NCBI GenBank assembly: GCA_049296695.1
Contig: JBAQSX010000189.1
Span: 1-12,195, forward strand
Source of the DNA: UBA10906 sp049296695
GTDB lineage: Bacteria > Pseudomonadota > Gammaproteobacteria > Methylococcales > Methylomonadaceae
DNA: 12,195 bases
Direction: 5' to 3'
Under the pieces are notes generated by a model, which saw nothing but the letters and a program-made list of their open reading frames with translations, did no database searches and was not told the DNA's origin. Shown piece after piece: positions 5,550-12,195 of the stretch. Position 1 is the first letter of the stretch. The number at the start of each line of letters is the position of its first letter. The translations under genes were made by a program, and so were the position numbers.

Positions 5550-7229
5550 CTATTCATTAATCCCCAAACTTAACATTTCTTCAGCATGAGCTAAAGTATT
5601 AGCGGTAATAGTCACGCCACCCAACATTCTGGCAATTTCATGAATACGTTGTTTTTGAGTTAATACCCTAACCGAAGACGAAGTAATAGCCGAATCATCA
5701 TCGTGTTTCTTTTCTACAAATAAATGACTATGCGCTTGTGATGCCACTTGCGCTAAATGGGTGACACATAATACTTGACGATTATGACTTAAATTACGCA
5801 TTTTCTGCCCGACTATTTCAGCAGTTCCGCCACCAATACCCGTATCCACTTCATCAAATATCATGGTGGGCGTGGTTTTATCATTGGCAGTGACCACTTG
5901 AATCGCCAAACTAATCCGTGATAATTCCCCACCTGAGGCGACTTTTGCTAAGGATTTAGGCGGCAGCCCGACATTGGCACTAATTAAAAATTCTATTTTG
6001 TCATTACCGTTTAATTTAGGGCTATCAGTTTCTAAATTAATGACTTGAGCTAAAAACTCGCCTTTGGGCATTCCTAAATCTTTTATAACTTGTGAGATTT
6101 GTAATTGTAATTGCTCAGCGGCACATTGACGTTTTTGGGATAATTGCTGAGCTAATTGTTTATAGTGAACCAATAATTTCGCGCTGAGTTTTTCTAATTG
6201 TTCAATACGTTCACTGCTATTGGCAATCGTATCTAATTCATCAATGAGTTTTAATTCTAATTGCGCTAATTCTTCGGGTTTTACATGATATTTACGGCTG
6301 GCATTTTGAATCGCGCTTAATTGGCTTTCTAAAACTTCTAACTGCTCAGCATCAATTTCTTGATTATCTAAAAAACGCCGTAAAGATTGCGCGGCTTCAT
6401 CGGCTTGAATTTGCGCTTCTACTAATAAATTACAGACTTCATTTAATTCAGGGGCGAATTGAGAAAGCGCGGTTAATTCTTTAACGCTAATACTCAAACC
6501 CCGCGTGACTGATTGTTCATCACCGTATAATAAGGCTAATTGTTGATTACCTGAGCTTAATATCTGTTCTAAATTAGCGGCTTTAGTATGTTGTTCCACT
6601 AATTGCTTATAATTTAATTGCCCTAAATTTAATTGCGCTAATTCCTCTAATTGATAGCGTAATAATTCTTCACGTTGACTTGATTCTTGAGCGGTTTTTA
6701 ATAAGCTTGTTAATTCTTTATGTGCCTGATGCCATTGGTTATAGCATTGATTAACTGCGTTTAATAATTCAGTATTTTTAGCATAAACATCTAATAATCG
6801 CCGCTGTTCGTCGCTTTCTAATAAGGTTAAATGCGCGTGTTGTCCGTGAATTTCGACTAATTGTGCGCTTAAGGTTTTTAAAGTGGGCAGTGTCACTGAT
6901 TGCTCATTGATATAGGCTTGTGAGCGTCCGTTGCGTTTGACTACGCGCCGAATAGTGCAGAGTTGACTATTGCCGAGTTGTTGCTGTTGTAGCCACAGTT
7001 GTGCATTAGGCGCGTCACTTAAATCAAAGCGCAAACAAATTTGCGCTTCAGCGCAATCGGGGCGTACATAATCAGCATTGGCTCTATCGCCCAAAGCCAA
7101 ACCGAGCGCAGTTAGTAAAATAGATTTACCCGCGCCCGTTTCGCCTGTTAGAACTGACATGCCTTTGCTGAAGTCGAGATTGAGCTGTTTGACCACAGCC
7201 AAATCAATGATATTTAAATTCAATAACAT
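5550..7229 (-). CDS. recN: DNA repair protein RecN
   Basis: RecN is an SMC-like ATPase that acts early in double-strand break repair, holding broken DNA for RecA-dependent recombination. The 559-residue protein has the full family layout: Walker A GETGAGKS (29-36), Q-loop region near IHGQHAHLTLL (127-137), two long coiled-coil stretches (about 150-230 and 290-385) rich in Gln, Glu and Leu, the ABC signature ASGGELSR (431-438), Walker B MIFDEVDTGIGGG (456-468) and the H-loop VTHLAQVA (489-496). The length matches E. coli RecN (about 550). The ATG at 7229 gives the expected N-terminus beginning MLLNLNI; no strong ribosome binding site is seen. It is divergent from the RTX gene and directly followed by the Rpn pair. 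In E. coli recN is SOS-controlled, but I found no clear CTGT-N8-ACAG LexA box in the 236-bp upstream gap. Confidence 0.98.
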   Translation of the reverse strand: MLLNLNIIDLAVVKQLNLDFSKGMSVLTGETGAGKSILLTALGLALGDRANADYVRPDCAEAQICLRFDLSDAPNAQLWLQQQQLGNSQLCTIRRVVKRNGRSQAYINEQSVTLPTLKTLSAQLVEIHGQHAHLTLLESDEQRRLLDVYAKNTELLNAVNQCYNQWHQAHKELTSLLKTAQESSQREELLRYQLEELAQLNLGQLNYKQLVEQHTKAANLEQILSSGNQQLALLYGDEQSVTRGLSISVKELTALSQFAPELNEVCNLLVEAQIQADEAAQSLRRFLDNQEIDAEQLEVLESQLSAIQNASRKYHVKPEELAQLELKLIDELDTIANSSERIEQLEKLSAKLLVHYKQLAQQLSQKRQCAAEQLQLQISQVIKDLGMPKGEFLAQVINLETDSPKLNGNDKIEFLISANVGLPPKSLAKVASGGELSRISLAIQVVTANDKTTPTMIFDEVDTGIGGGTAEIVGQKMRNLSHNRQVLCVTHLAQVASQAHSHLFVEKKHDDDSAITSSSVRVLTQKQRIHEIARMLGGVTITANTLAHAEEMLSLGINE

Positions 7230-7294
7230 AGCATTTAATGGAATTAACGACTGCTACGATGAGCGCGTTTTACTGTGAGTGATTAGTGGGTGCG

Positions 7295-7333
7295 GAATTT
7301 TAAGCGGTTTTGTCGCTTTTTTAATGAAAATTC
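7295..7333. other. Nested inverted repeat between recN and the RTX gene
   Basis: Outer arms GAATTTT (7295-7301) and AAAATTC (7327-7333) enclose an inner hairpin AAGCG/CGCTT (7302-7306, 7314-7318) that runs into six Ts on the plus strand. Read plus-ward it resembles a weak terminator or attenuator upstream of the RTX gene; read minus-ward it would sit in the recN leader. The stem is short and the function uncertain. Apart from this and the palindrome at 7395-7421, I see nothing convincing in this 236-bp divergent gap, including no clear promoter. Confidence 0.35.
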
Positions 7334-7394
7334 TATCTTCTATTATGAAATCAGTTTTAAACTTGACGCAAAACTGCTGTTTATGAAGCTTACG

Positions 7395-7421
7395 AGTGCC
7401 AGTCCTGCAAGGACTGGCACT
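7395..7421. repeat. Perfect 12-bp stem-loop, likely dispersed intergenic palindrome
   Basis: AGTGCCAGTCCT and AGGACTGGCACT are perfect inverted copies separated by GCA, giving a 12-bp stem with a 3-base loop, followed by GGTTTT. It lies 44 bp upstream of the RTX start in a divergent intergenic region, where a terminator would make little sense for either gene. It is GC-rich compared with its surroundings. It looks like a dispersed palindromic (REP- or MITE-like) element; a role as a regulator binding site is the alternative. Confidence 0.75.
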
Positions 7422-7465
7422 GGTTTTAACAGCAATCCTATAAATTCACCTAACGAGTAATTGCC

Positions 7466-8932
7466 ATGACTACAAAAACAACTGAACGCTTAGCCGCCGC
7501 CGCTTTAAATTTTATCGGCGGCACAACGGGCAATGATACCCTGACAGGCACAACCGCCGCTGATTCGTTTTATGCTGATATGGGTAATGATAGCCTAATG
7601 GGCTTGGCGGGTAATGATGAACTTTATGCGGCGCAAGGTAATGACACCCTAAACGGTGGTTTGGGTAATGATACTTTGTGTGGCGGCGAAGGCGCGGATG
7701 TTTATGTGATTGCCAAAGGTGATGGTGTTGACGAAATCCAAAACTATGAACAAGTCGCCTGCATTGATAGCGTTCAATTTAGCAATCTATTACCTAGCGA
7801 TATTAGCCTAGCCCTGCGCGACATTAGCACCAATAATCTGACTTTAATTTATGGCACAAGTAGACTAATGATTGATGGCTACTTTTTCAATCATGCCACC
7901 GCCGATGTGCCGCTGGTGCGTATTGACCAATTCAAATTTGCCAACGGCACAGTCTGGCAAGCCACCGACAGTGCTTTAGCCAGTAAATTAGGCGCGGTAC
8001 TTGGCACCAGCGCGGCGGATTTTATTGAAGGTTTTGCCACTTGGTCAGAAACGCTCAGCGGCTTGAGCGGTAATGATTCTTTGCTGGGCGGTGACGGTAA
8101 TGACACCTTATTGGGGGGGGATGGCAATGATTATTTAACGGGTGATAAGGGTAATGATATTTTAAATGGCGGTACTGGCGCGGATTTTTTAGTCGGTGGC
8201 GCGGGTAATGATAGTTATTTTATTGATAATACTGGCGATAAAATTTTAGAAACATCGCTAAGCGATATTGATAATATCAGCTGTGCTATTAATTACAGCC
8301 TGCCTACTAATGTAGAAAATCTGGCATTAACTGGAACGGCAACTATTGGCACGGGTAATAGTGGCACTAATATCTTAACTGGTAATAGTAATAATAATGT
8401 ATTAACAGGCGGTAATGGTATGGATTGGTATATCGCAGGTTTGGGTAAAGATAACCTAAATCTCAGTGAAACTACCGCCGCCACTGATATTATTATGATT
8501 GCCACGGGTGATAGTGTTGTTAATAATTTTGATACTGTCAGCGGTTTTGCTTTAGGCAAAACCACTACTTCAAGCCTAGGCGTGGATAAATTGGATTTGC
8601 CCAGTCATTTAATTCGCGCTAATACTAATGCCACCAATGGTAGTAATGCAGGTATTATTCACAGCCATAAAATTGTCAATGGTATGATTAGTTTTGATGA
8701 TATTGATAATTATACGAGTGCCTTAAGCATTACTAGCAGTAATATCACTAATGTAATTAGCTATCTGCAAACCAATATTACCGCTAATACTAGCGTTGCT
8801 TTTATTAGTAATGCTAATACTTTAGTGTTTCAAGATGGCGGCATTAATGATAGCTTAATTCAATTAACAGGCATTACTGCCAGTAGTTTGAATAATACAG
8901 GATTAATCAGTGGTTCAGTGTGGCTGGTATAA
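7466..8932 (+). CDS. RTX-type calcium-binding secreted protein
   Basis: The 488-residue protein carries GGxGxDxxx-type nonapeptide repeats that bind calcium and fold into beta rolls outside the cell. Repeats occur in three blocks: about 19-80, 196-250 (the most regular, including LLGGDGNDTLLGGDGND), and a degenerate Asn/Gly-rich block at 293-332. Between the first two, residues 100-165 (DSVQFSNLLPSDISL...FKFANGTVW) match the haemolysin-type calcium-binding related domain (PF06594-like). The C-terminal 150 residues are Ser/Thr/Asn-rich and end in hydrophobic GSVWLV, with a segment TLVFQDGGINDSLIQLTGIT reminiscent of large RTX surface proteins; they probably hold the uncleaved type I secretion signal. 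There is no N-terminal signal peptide, as expected for type I export. No ABC exporter, membrane fusion protein or TolC gene is nearby. No enzymatic domain is visible, so it may be structural, a surface or matrix protein. Codons are GC-richer than in the operon at 53-4188. A G8 tract interrupts the second block at DNA level. Confidence 0.9.
   Translation: MTTKTTERLAAAALNFIGGTTGNDTLTGTTAADSFYADMGNDSLMGLAGNDELYAAQGNDTLNGGLGNDTLCGGEGADVYVIAKGDGVDEIQNYEQVACIDSVQFSNLLPSDISLALRDISTNNLTLIYGTSRLMIDGYFFNHATADVPLVRIDQFKFANGTVWQATDSALASKLGAVLGTSAADFIEGFATWSETLSGLSGNDSLLGGDGNDTLLGGDGNDYLTGDKGNDILNGGTGADFLVGGAGNDSYFIDNTGDKILETSLSDIDNISCAINYSLPTNVENLALTGTATIGTGNSGTNILTGNSNNNVLTGGNGMDWYIAGLGKDNLNLSETTAATDIIMIATGDSVVNNFDTVSGFALGKTTTSSLGVDKLDLPSHLIRANTNATNGSNAGIIHSHKIVNGMISFDDIDNYTSALSITSSNITNVISYLQTNITANTSVAFISNANTLVFQDGGINDSLIQLTGITASSLNNTGLISGSVWLV
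8113..8120 (+). repeat. G8 homopolymer inside the RTX gene
   Basis: Eight consecutive Gs span the codons Leu216 TTG, Gly217 GGG, Gly218 GGG and the first base of Asp219 GAT. Equivalent glycines in neighbouring repeats mostly use GGC, GGT or a mixed codon, so the run is not demanded by the protein. A one-base slip would shift the frame and remove the C-terminal secretion region. Confidence 0.9.
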
Positions 8933-8933
8933 C

Positions 8934-8964
8934 AAAAAAGGCGGGTATAAACCCCGCCTTTTTT
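8934..8964. terminator. Bidirectional rho-independent terminator, RTX gene / rnr
   Basis: GGCGGG (8940-8945) and CCCGCC (8953-8958) form a GC-rich stem around a 7-base loop, flanked by six As (8934-8939) and six Ts (8959-8964). In either direction the stem is followed by a U-run. It fills the space between the RTX stop (8932) and the rnr stop (8967), so it should terminate both convergent transcripts. Confidence 0.92.
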
Positions 8965-8966
8965 AT

Positions 8967-11228
8967 TTATTGTTTGATTTTCTTTTTACGCTTTTTCTTA
9001 GGTTTTTCTTTGGCTTTATCGTCATGAATACCGTCACGTTTAGTGATTAATTCAAAATCGATTTTCTTTTCATCCAAATCCACGCGCACCACTTTTACTT
9101 TAACATTATCACCTAAACGAAAACGCATATTGGTACGTTCGCCTTTTAATTGATGACTGGTGGGGTCAAAATGAAAATAATCCTGCCCTAAATTACTAAT
9201 ATGTACCAGCCCTTCGACATAACAGTCTTTTAATTCCACAAAGAAACCAAAAGAAGTCACCGCTGAAATAATGCCATCAAATACATCACCGATTTTATCG
9301 AGCATGTATTCGCATTTGAGCCAACTGACCACCTCACGGGTGGCATCATCGGCACGGCGTTCATTCGCTGAGCAATGTTCACCGAGCAAGACCATTTCAG
9401 GCTGTCCATAAACAAAGCTTTCAGGCTTTTTGCCCTGCAAACAATGTCTTATGGCTCTATGCACTAATAAATCAGGATAACGACGAATCGGCGAGGTGAA
9501 ATGGGTGTACGCATCAACGGCTAGTCCAAAATGCCCTTTTAAATCAGGACTATAAACCGCTTGTGACAGCGAACGTAATAATACGGTCTGAATTAAATGT
9601 GCGTCAGGACGTTCTTTAATACTTTCAATTAACTGCATGTAATCAAGCGGCGTGGGTTGCGTGCCGCCGCCTAAACGCAAGCCTAATTCATTCAAAAAGG
9701 TTTTCAAATTGAGCAGTTTATCCGCGCTAGGACCTTCGTGAATACGCAGTAATTTGGGGATTTTTTTCGCGTTTAAATACCGCGCCGCCGCACAGTTCGC
9801 GCTAATCATAAATTCTTCGATTAATTTATGTGCGTCATTGCGAATAGTCGGGACAATTTTTTCGATTTTTCGGTTTTCACCAAAAATAATACGCGTTTCT
9901 TGAGTATCAAAATCCATCGCGCCGCGTTGTTCACGCGCTAGTCGCATCACTTTGTACAAAGCATATAATTCTTTGAGATGCGGCAATAAGCTTTGGTATT
10001 GTTGCGAGACCACTTTATCGCCATCGACCACAATTTTAGCCACTTCGGTATAAGTCAAGCGCGCTTGTGAGCGCATCACCGCATCAAAAAAGCGTGAACG
10101 CGAGACTTTGCCTTCACCATCAATCAATAACTCACAGACCATGCACAAGCGGTCTACGTTAGGCTTGAGTGAGCATAAGCCATTAGACAAAATTTCAGGC
10201 AACATCGGTATCACTTGTTCGGGAAAATACACCGAAGTGCTACGTCTAATTGCCTCTTCGTCTAACGGGCTTCTAATCTGCACATAATGGGAAACATCGG
10301 CAATAGCCACCAATAGCTTCCAACCTTTGGGCGTTTTTTTACAATACACCGCGTCATCAAAATCTCGCGCATCTTCACCATCAATGGTCACTAAAGGTAA
10401 ATCCCGCAAATCCATGCGACCTTCTTTGTCTTTTTCTAAGACTTCTTCGCTCAGCGGCGCGATTTCTGCCAAGAGTTCATCTGACCAAGTATTAGGCAAT
10501 TCATAAGAACGAATCGCCATTTCAATTTCCATTCCCGGCGCGAGATGATCGCCCAGCACTTCAATAATGCGCCCTATGGGTTGATGAATTTTGGTGGGTT
10601 GCTCGGTGATTTCGGCAATAACAATCTGCCCTTGTTTAGCGTGTCCTACGCCGCCTTTTTGCAGTAATACCGTTTGCGCGATGTTTTTATTGTCAGGAAT
10701 GACGTAATTAAAACCGTCTTCTTTATAGAGCCGTCCGACAATAGTGTGAGTGTTGCGCTCTAAAATCTGCACCACCGCGCCTTCACGCCGTCCTTTTTTA
10801 TCCAAACCTGCAATACGCACCATCGCACGGTCATTGTGCAGGAGCGAATTCATCTCACGCGGCGATAAATACAAATCATCTGAGCCATCGTCAGGACGAA
10901 TAAAACCAAAACCATCAACATGCCCAATGACGCGCCCAACAATTAAGTCTTTGCTATTCACCGCGCAGTATTGTTGATTGCGATTGAACAACAGTTGCCC
11001 GTCACGCTCCATCGCACGAAGCCGTCGTCGCAACGCTTCTAGGTCGTCTTCCTGTTCTAAATTAAAGGCTTTGGCAATGGCTTGTCGGTTAAGCGGTTGA
11101 GCGGCTTGTTCGATGAGTTGCAAAATCAGCTCACGACTAGGAATAGGACGCTCGTATTTTTCTGCTTCGCGCTCAGCAAAAGGGTCGGTGGTAATTGACG
11201 GGGTAATTTTTTTAGACTTCAAAGACAT
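8967..11228 (-). CDS. rnr: Ribonuclease R
   Basis: RNase R is a processive 3'-to-5' exoribonuclease that degrades structured RNA, rRNA fragments and, with SmpB/tmRNA, non-stop messages. Numbered from the ATG at 11228 (753 residues), the protein has an N-terminal helix-turn-helix-like part beginning DPFAEREAEKY, closely like E. coli RNase R, cold-shock domains (about 95-235, with VGRVIGHVDGFGFI), the RNB catalytic domain with DGEDARDFDDAV (Asp283, Asp289, Asp291, Asp292 binding the metals) and HFTSPIRRYPDLLVHRAI, an S1 domain from about 647, and a lysine-rich tail (KPKKKRKKKIKQ). The frame stays open to an ATG at 11285, but that would translate the leader hairpin and add 19 atypical residues, and it has no ribosome binding site; the 11228 start matches the family. 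Upstream is a divergent tRNA gene, not the nsrR-rnr-rlmB arrangement of enterobacteria. It ends at a terminator shared with the RTX gene. Confidence 0.97.
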   Translation of the reverse strand: MSLKSKKITPSITTDPFAEREAEKYERPIPSRELILQLIEQAAQPLNRQAIAKAFNLEQEDDLEALRRRLRAMERDGQLLFNRNQQYCAVNSKDLIVGRVIGHVDGFGFIRPDDGSDDLYLSPREMNSLLHNDRAMVRIAGLDKKGRREGAVVQILERNTHTIVGRLYKEDGFNYVIPDNKNIAQTVLLQKGGVGHAKQGQIVIAEITEQPTKIHQPIGRIIEVLGDHLAPGMEIEMAIRSYELPNTWSDELLAEIAPLSEEVLEKDKEGRMDLRDLPLVTIDGEDARDFDDAVYCKKTPKGWKLLVAIADVSHYVQIRSPLDEEAIRRSTSVYFPEQVIPMLPEILSNGLCSLKPNVDRLCMVCELLIDGEGKVSRSRFFDAVMRSQARLTYTEVAKIVVDGDKVVSQQYQSLLPHLKELYALYKVMRLAREQRGAMDFDTQETRIIFGENRKIEKIVPTIRNDAHKLIEEFMISANCAAARYLNAKKIPKLLRIHEGPSADKLLNLKTFLNELGLRLGGGTQPTPLDYMQLIESIKERPDAHLIQTVLLRSLSQAVYSPDLKGHFGLAVDAYTHFTSPIRRYPDLLVHRAIRHCLQGKKPESFVYGQPEMVLLGEHCSANERRADDATREVVSWLKCEYMLDKIGDVFDGIISAVTSFGFFVELKDCYVEGLVHISNLGQDYFHFDPTSHQLKGERTNMRFRLGDNVKVKVVRVDLDEKKIDFELITKRDGIHDDKAKEKPKKKRKKKIKQ

Positions 11229-11243
11229 GTCTTCTACAAAAAG

Positions 11244-11269
11244 AAATAAAAGCCGCTTTTTGTAGCGGC
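11244..11269 (-). promoter_or_regulatory. Terminator-like hairpin in the rnr leader
   Basis: On the minus strand GCCGCT (11269-11264) and AGCGGC (11257-11252) pair around a 6-base A-rich loop and are followed by TTTTATTTCTTTTT. This has the form of an intrinsic terminator, but it lies about 24 bp in front of the rnr ATG with no gene upstream to terminate on this strand. It may attenuate rnr transcription or act as a 5' structure controlling translation or mRNA decay. CTCCTCCTCC just upstream in the same leader is complementary to a Shine-Dalgarno sequence. Confidence 0.5.
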
Positions 11270-11432
11270 AGGAGGAGGAGTTCATTAACCATAACGACTA
11301 TGATAACCGCTTAGTCAATTGATTAGAATTGAAAATAACAAATGTAGTGTGTTAGAGCTAAAAATTGCTTATTAGTGCAGAAAATAAATAGCCCAGCAAT
11401 GAAAATCTATATTCAAATAATAGCCTATAGAA

Positions 11433-11461
11433 TTGACAAAAAAAACAGCTATCGGTATAGT
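11433..11461 (+). promoter_or_regulatory. Sigma70 promoter of tRNA-Leu
   Basis: TTGACA (11433-11438), a spacer of exactly 17 bp, and TATAGT (11456-11461) make a near-perfect sigma70 promoter. Transcription would start near 11468, about 26 bases before the mature tRNA. Its strength fits a stable RNA gene. This is the clearest feature of the 208-bp gap between rnr (frame limit 11285) and the tRNA; no equally clear rnr promoter is visible on the other strand. Confidence 0.88.
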
Positions 11462-11493
11462 AACAAGTTCACTTTGCTATTACAGCATCCTTT

Positions 11494-11580
11494 GCCGAGG
11501 TGGTGAAATTGGTAGACACGCTAGCTTCAGGTGCTAGTGGGCGCAAGCTCGTGAAGGTTCAAGTCCTTTTCTCGGTACCA
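11494..11580 (+). tRNA. tRNA-Leu (anticodon CAG)
   Basis: This is an 87-base class II tRNA that decodes CUG. The acceptor stem GCCGAGG pairs with TCTCGGT (with terminal G-U pairs), and A73 plus an encoded CCA follow (11578-11580). The D loop has GGTAGA. The anticodon stem CTAGC/GCTAG closes the loop TTCAGGT, with anticodon CAG at 11528-11530. The long variable arm GGGC-GCAA-GCTC is typical of tRNA-Leu, and the T arm is GAAGG-TTCAAGT-CCTTT. It closely resembles E. coli tRNA-Leu(CAG). It is a single gene with its own promoter, with no integrase or attachment-site copy seen nearby. Confidence 0.97.
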
Positions 11581-11660
11581 TTGTTAAAATAACCTTCCAC
11601 TATAGCACTGATAATTCAGTTGCTTTTATCACTACACTAAACAGCACATTAAGTTTAAAA

Positions 11661-11687
11661 GACAAGTTTATAAAACTTATCCTTTTT
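11661..11687 (+). terminator. Possible terminator after tRNA-Leu
   Basis: GACAAGTTT and AAACTTATC form a 9-bp stem with one mismatch around a 3-base loop, followed by CCTTTTTG. It is AT-rich and about 80 bp beyond the tRNA. It could end the tRNA transcript, but the stem is weak. No other hairpin is evident between the tRNA and the convergent methyltransferase gene. Confidence 0.35.
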
Positions 11688-11727
11688 GAAATAACTTATC
11701 TGTTTAATAATAATAAAAATCCCCCTA

Positions 11728-12195
11728 TCACTTACTAATCACCAATTTAATTTCATTGGTTAATAAATCATACTCTGAATATTGAGCCAATAATGCAGGT
11801 GGAATATCTAATTGCAATACTTGAGTGGTTTCTATACTAAGAATATGAAAACCTGCTTTGAGTACCTTAGTTAATAACTCATTAATGGTCATTTTATTAA
11901 GTGTTTTATACTCATCAATTAAATAGTTTTTCACTTGTTCAAAGTCATTTTCACGGTACATAATATCTTTTTCTGAATCAGAAACCGTATCTTTAGCAGT
12001 TTTAATGCGTTGCAAATAGGATTTTTCATCGCTTAATAAATGCGCCCAAGGCTCGTCAATTAAACGTTGCAAATGCGAACCAAAAGGCGAACTATAAAAA
12101 GGTTCTATTTGTAAAAAAAACACCCCATTAGGTCTTAATACCCGATAAACTTCGGCTAAAGCAAAATCCACATTGGTAATATGTTCAAAGACTGA
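11728..12195 (-). CDS. Class I SAM-dependent methyltransferase, C-terminal part (cut by window edge)
   Basis: The frame is open to the right edge, so 155 C-terminal residues of a longer protein are visible. The first visible residues, SVFEHITNVDFALAEVYR followed by VLRPNGVFFLQ, are the post-motif II and III region of the Methyltransf_11 family, which uses S-adenosylmethionine and is found in many small-molecule and lipid methylations. The GTG at 12171 is an internal valine and not a start, because the conserved VFEH segment lies upstream of it. The SAM-binding GxGxG motif must be beyond the window. After the core, residues from about 37 (SSPFGSHLQRL, PWAHLL) form a variable substrate region. 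Its substrate is unknown. It converges with the tRNA gene. Confidence 0.85.
   Translation of the reverse strand, partial: SVFEHITNVDFALAEVYRVLRPNGVFFLQIEPFYSSPFGSHLQRLIDEPWAHLLSDEKSYLQRIKTAKDTVSDSEKDIMYRENDFEQVKNYLIDEYKTLNKMTINELLTKVLKAGFHILSIETTQVLQLDIPPALLAQYSEYDLLTNEIKLVISK

Noticed and set aside
7230..7465. SOS (LexA) box upstream of recN
   Set aside because: No CTGT-N8-ACAG match or close variant was found; CTGT occurrences lack the second half-site.
7466..8250. CRISPR-like or tandem DNA repeat array
   Set aside because: The periodic GGTAATGAT-type motifs are in frame and encode RTX nonapeptides; there are no spacers.
8293..8565. Minus-strand 90-codon open frame inside the RTX gene
   Set aside because: It is the complement of repetitive RTX codons, with proline/leucine-rich low-complexity translation and no independent signals. 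The same applies to the minus frame at 7891-8127.
10750..10977. Plus-strand open frame opposite rnr
   Set aside because: It lies wholly within the well-supported RNase R coding sequence and shows no family features. The short plus frames at 233-415 (opposite the P450) and 7078-7278 (opposite recN) were rejected for the same reason.
11229..11285. Nineteen-codon N-terminal extension of RNase R from an ATG at 11285
   Set aside because: It would translate the leader hairpin, has no ribosome binding site, and does not resemble RNase R N-termini; the ATG at 11228 gives the expected start.
11494..11580. tRNA-Leu as an attachment site of an integrated element
   Set aside because: No integrase gene and no duplicated tRNA 3' end were seen in the window.

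Overview
The window looks like a chromosomal segment of an AT-rich gammaproteobacterium. The evidence is the RecN and RNase R sequence types, the tRNA-Leu with an encoded CCA end, and a sigma70-type TTGACA/TATAGT promoter. A filamentous sulfur oxidiser (Thiotrichales-like) or a methanotroph would fit, but that is a guess from general character and no marker gene here settles it. Most of the left two thirds is transcribed on the minus strand.

Positions 53-4188 (minus) hold a compact four-gene run. Its order of transcription is an agmatine deiminase-family enzyme, a TPR/ATP-grasp ligase, a small hotdog-like protein (possibly FcoT-type thioesterase), and a class I bacterial cytochrome P450. The last three gaps are 17-56 bp. 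Deiminase, ligase, acyl-handling protein and oxidase together look like a small specialised-metabolite pathway (inference), and I recognise no described pathway with this combination. A perfect palindrome at 1-26 follows the last gene.

Positions 4342-7229 (minus) hold recN, then 18 bp later a full-length Rpn-family PD-(D/E)XK nuclease. Two bp after that is a 96-aa gene that keeps only the first four residues and the C-terminal module of the nuclease. This full-length/short pair resembles the long/short Rpn arrangement known from E. coli, where the short C-terminal form is an inhibitor, but here the short form is a separate gene.

Positions 7466-8932 (plus) encode an RTX-type calcium-binding secreted protein with an uninterrupted G8 tract in the repeat region. 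It converges on rnr (RNase R, minus, 8967-11228) across a shared bidirectional terminator. rnr has a terminator-like hairpin in its leader.

On the right, tRNA-Leu(CAG) (plus, 11494-11580) has a near-consensus promoter. The window ends inside a class I SAM-dependent methyltransferase gene on the minus strand. Several short perfect palindromes (1-26, 3120-3139, 7395-7421) sit in the gaps between genes and look like dispersed intergenic repeats. There is no CRISPR array, insertion sequence or rRNA. No gene-free stretch exceeds 300 bp.
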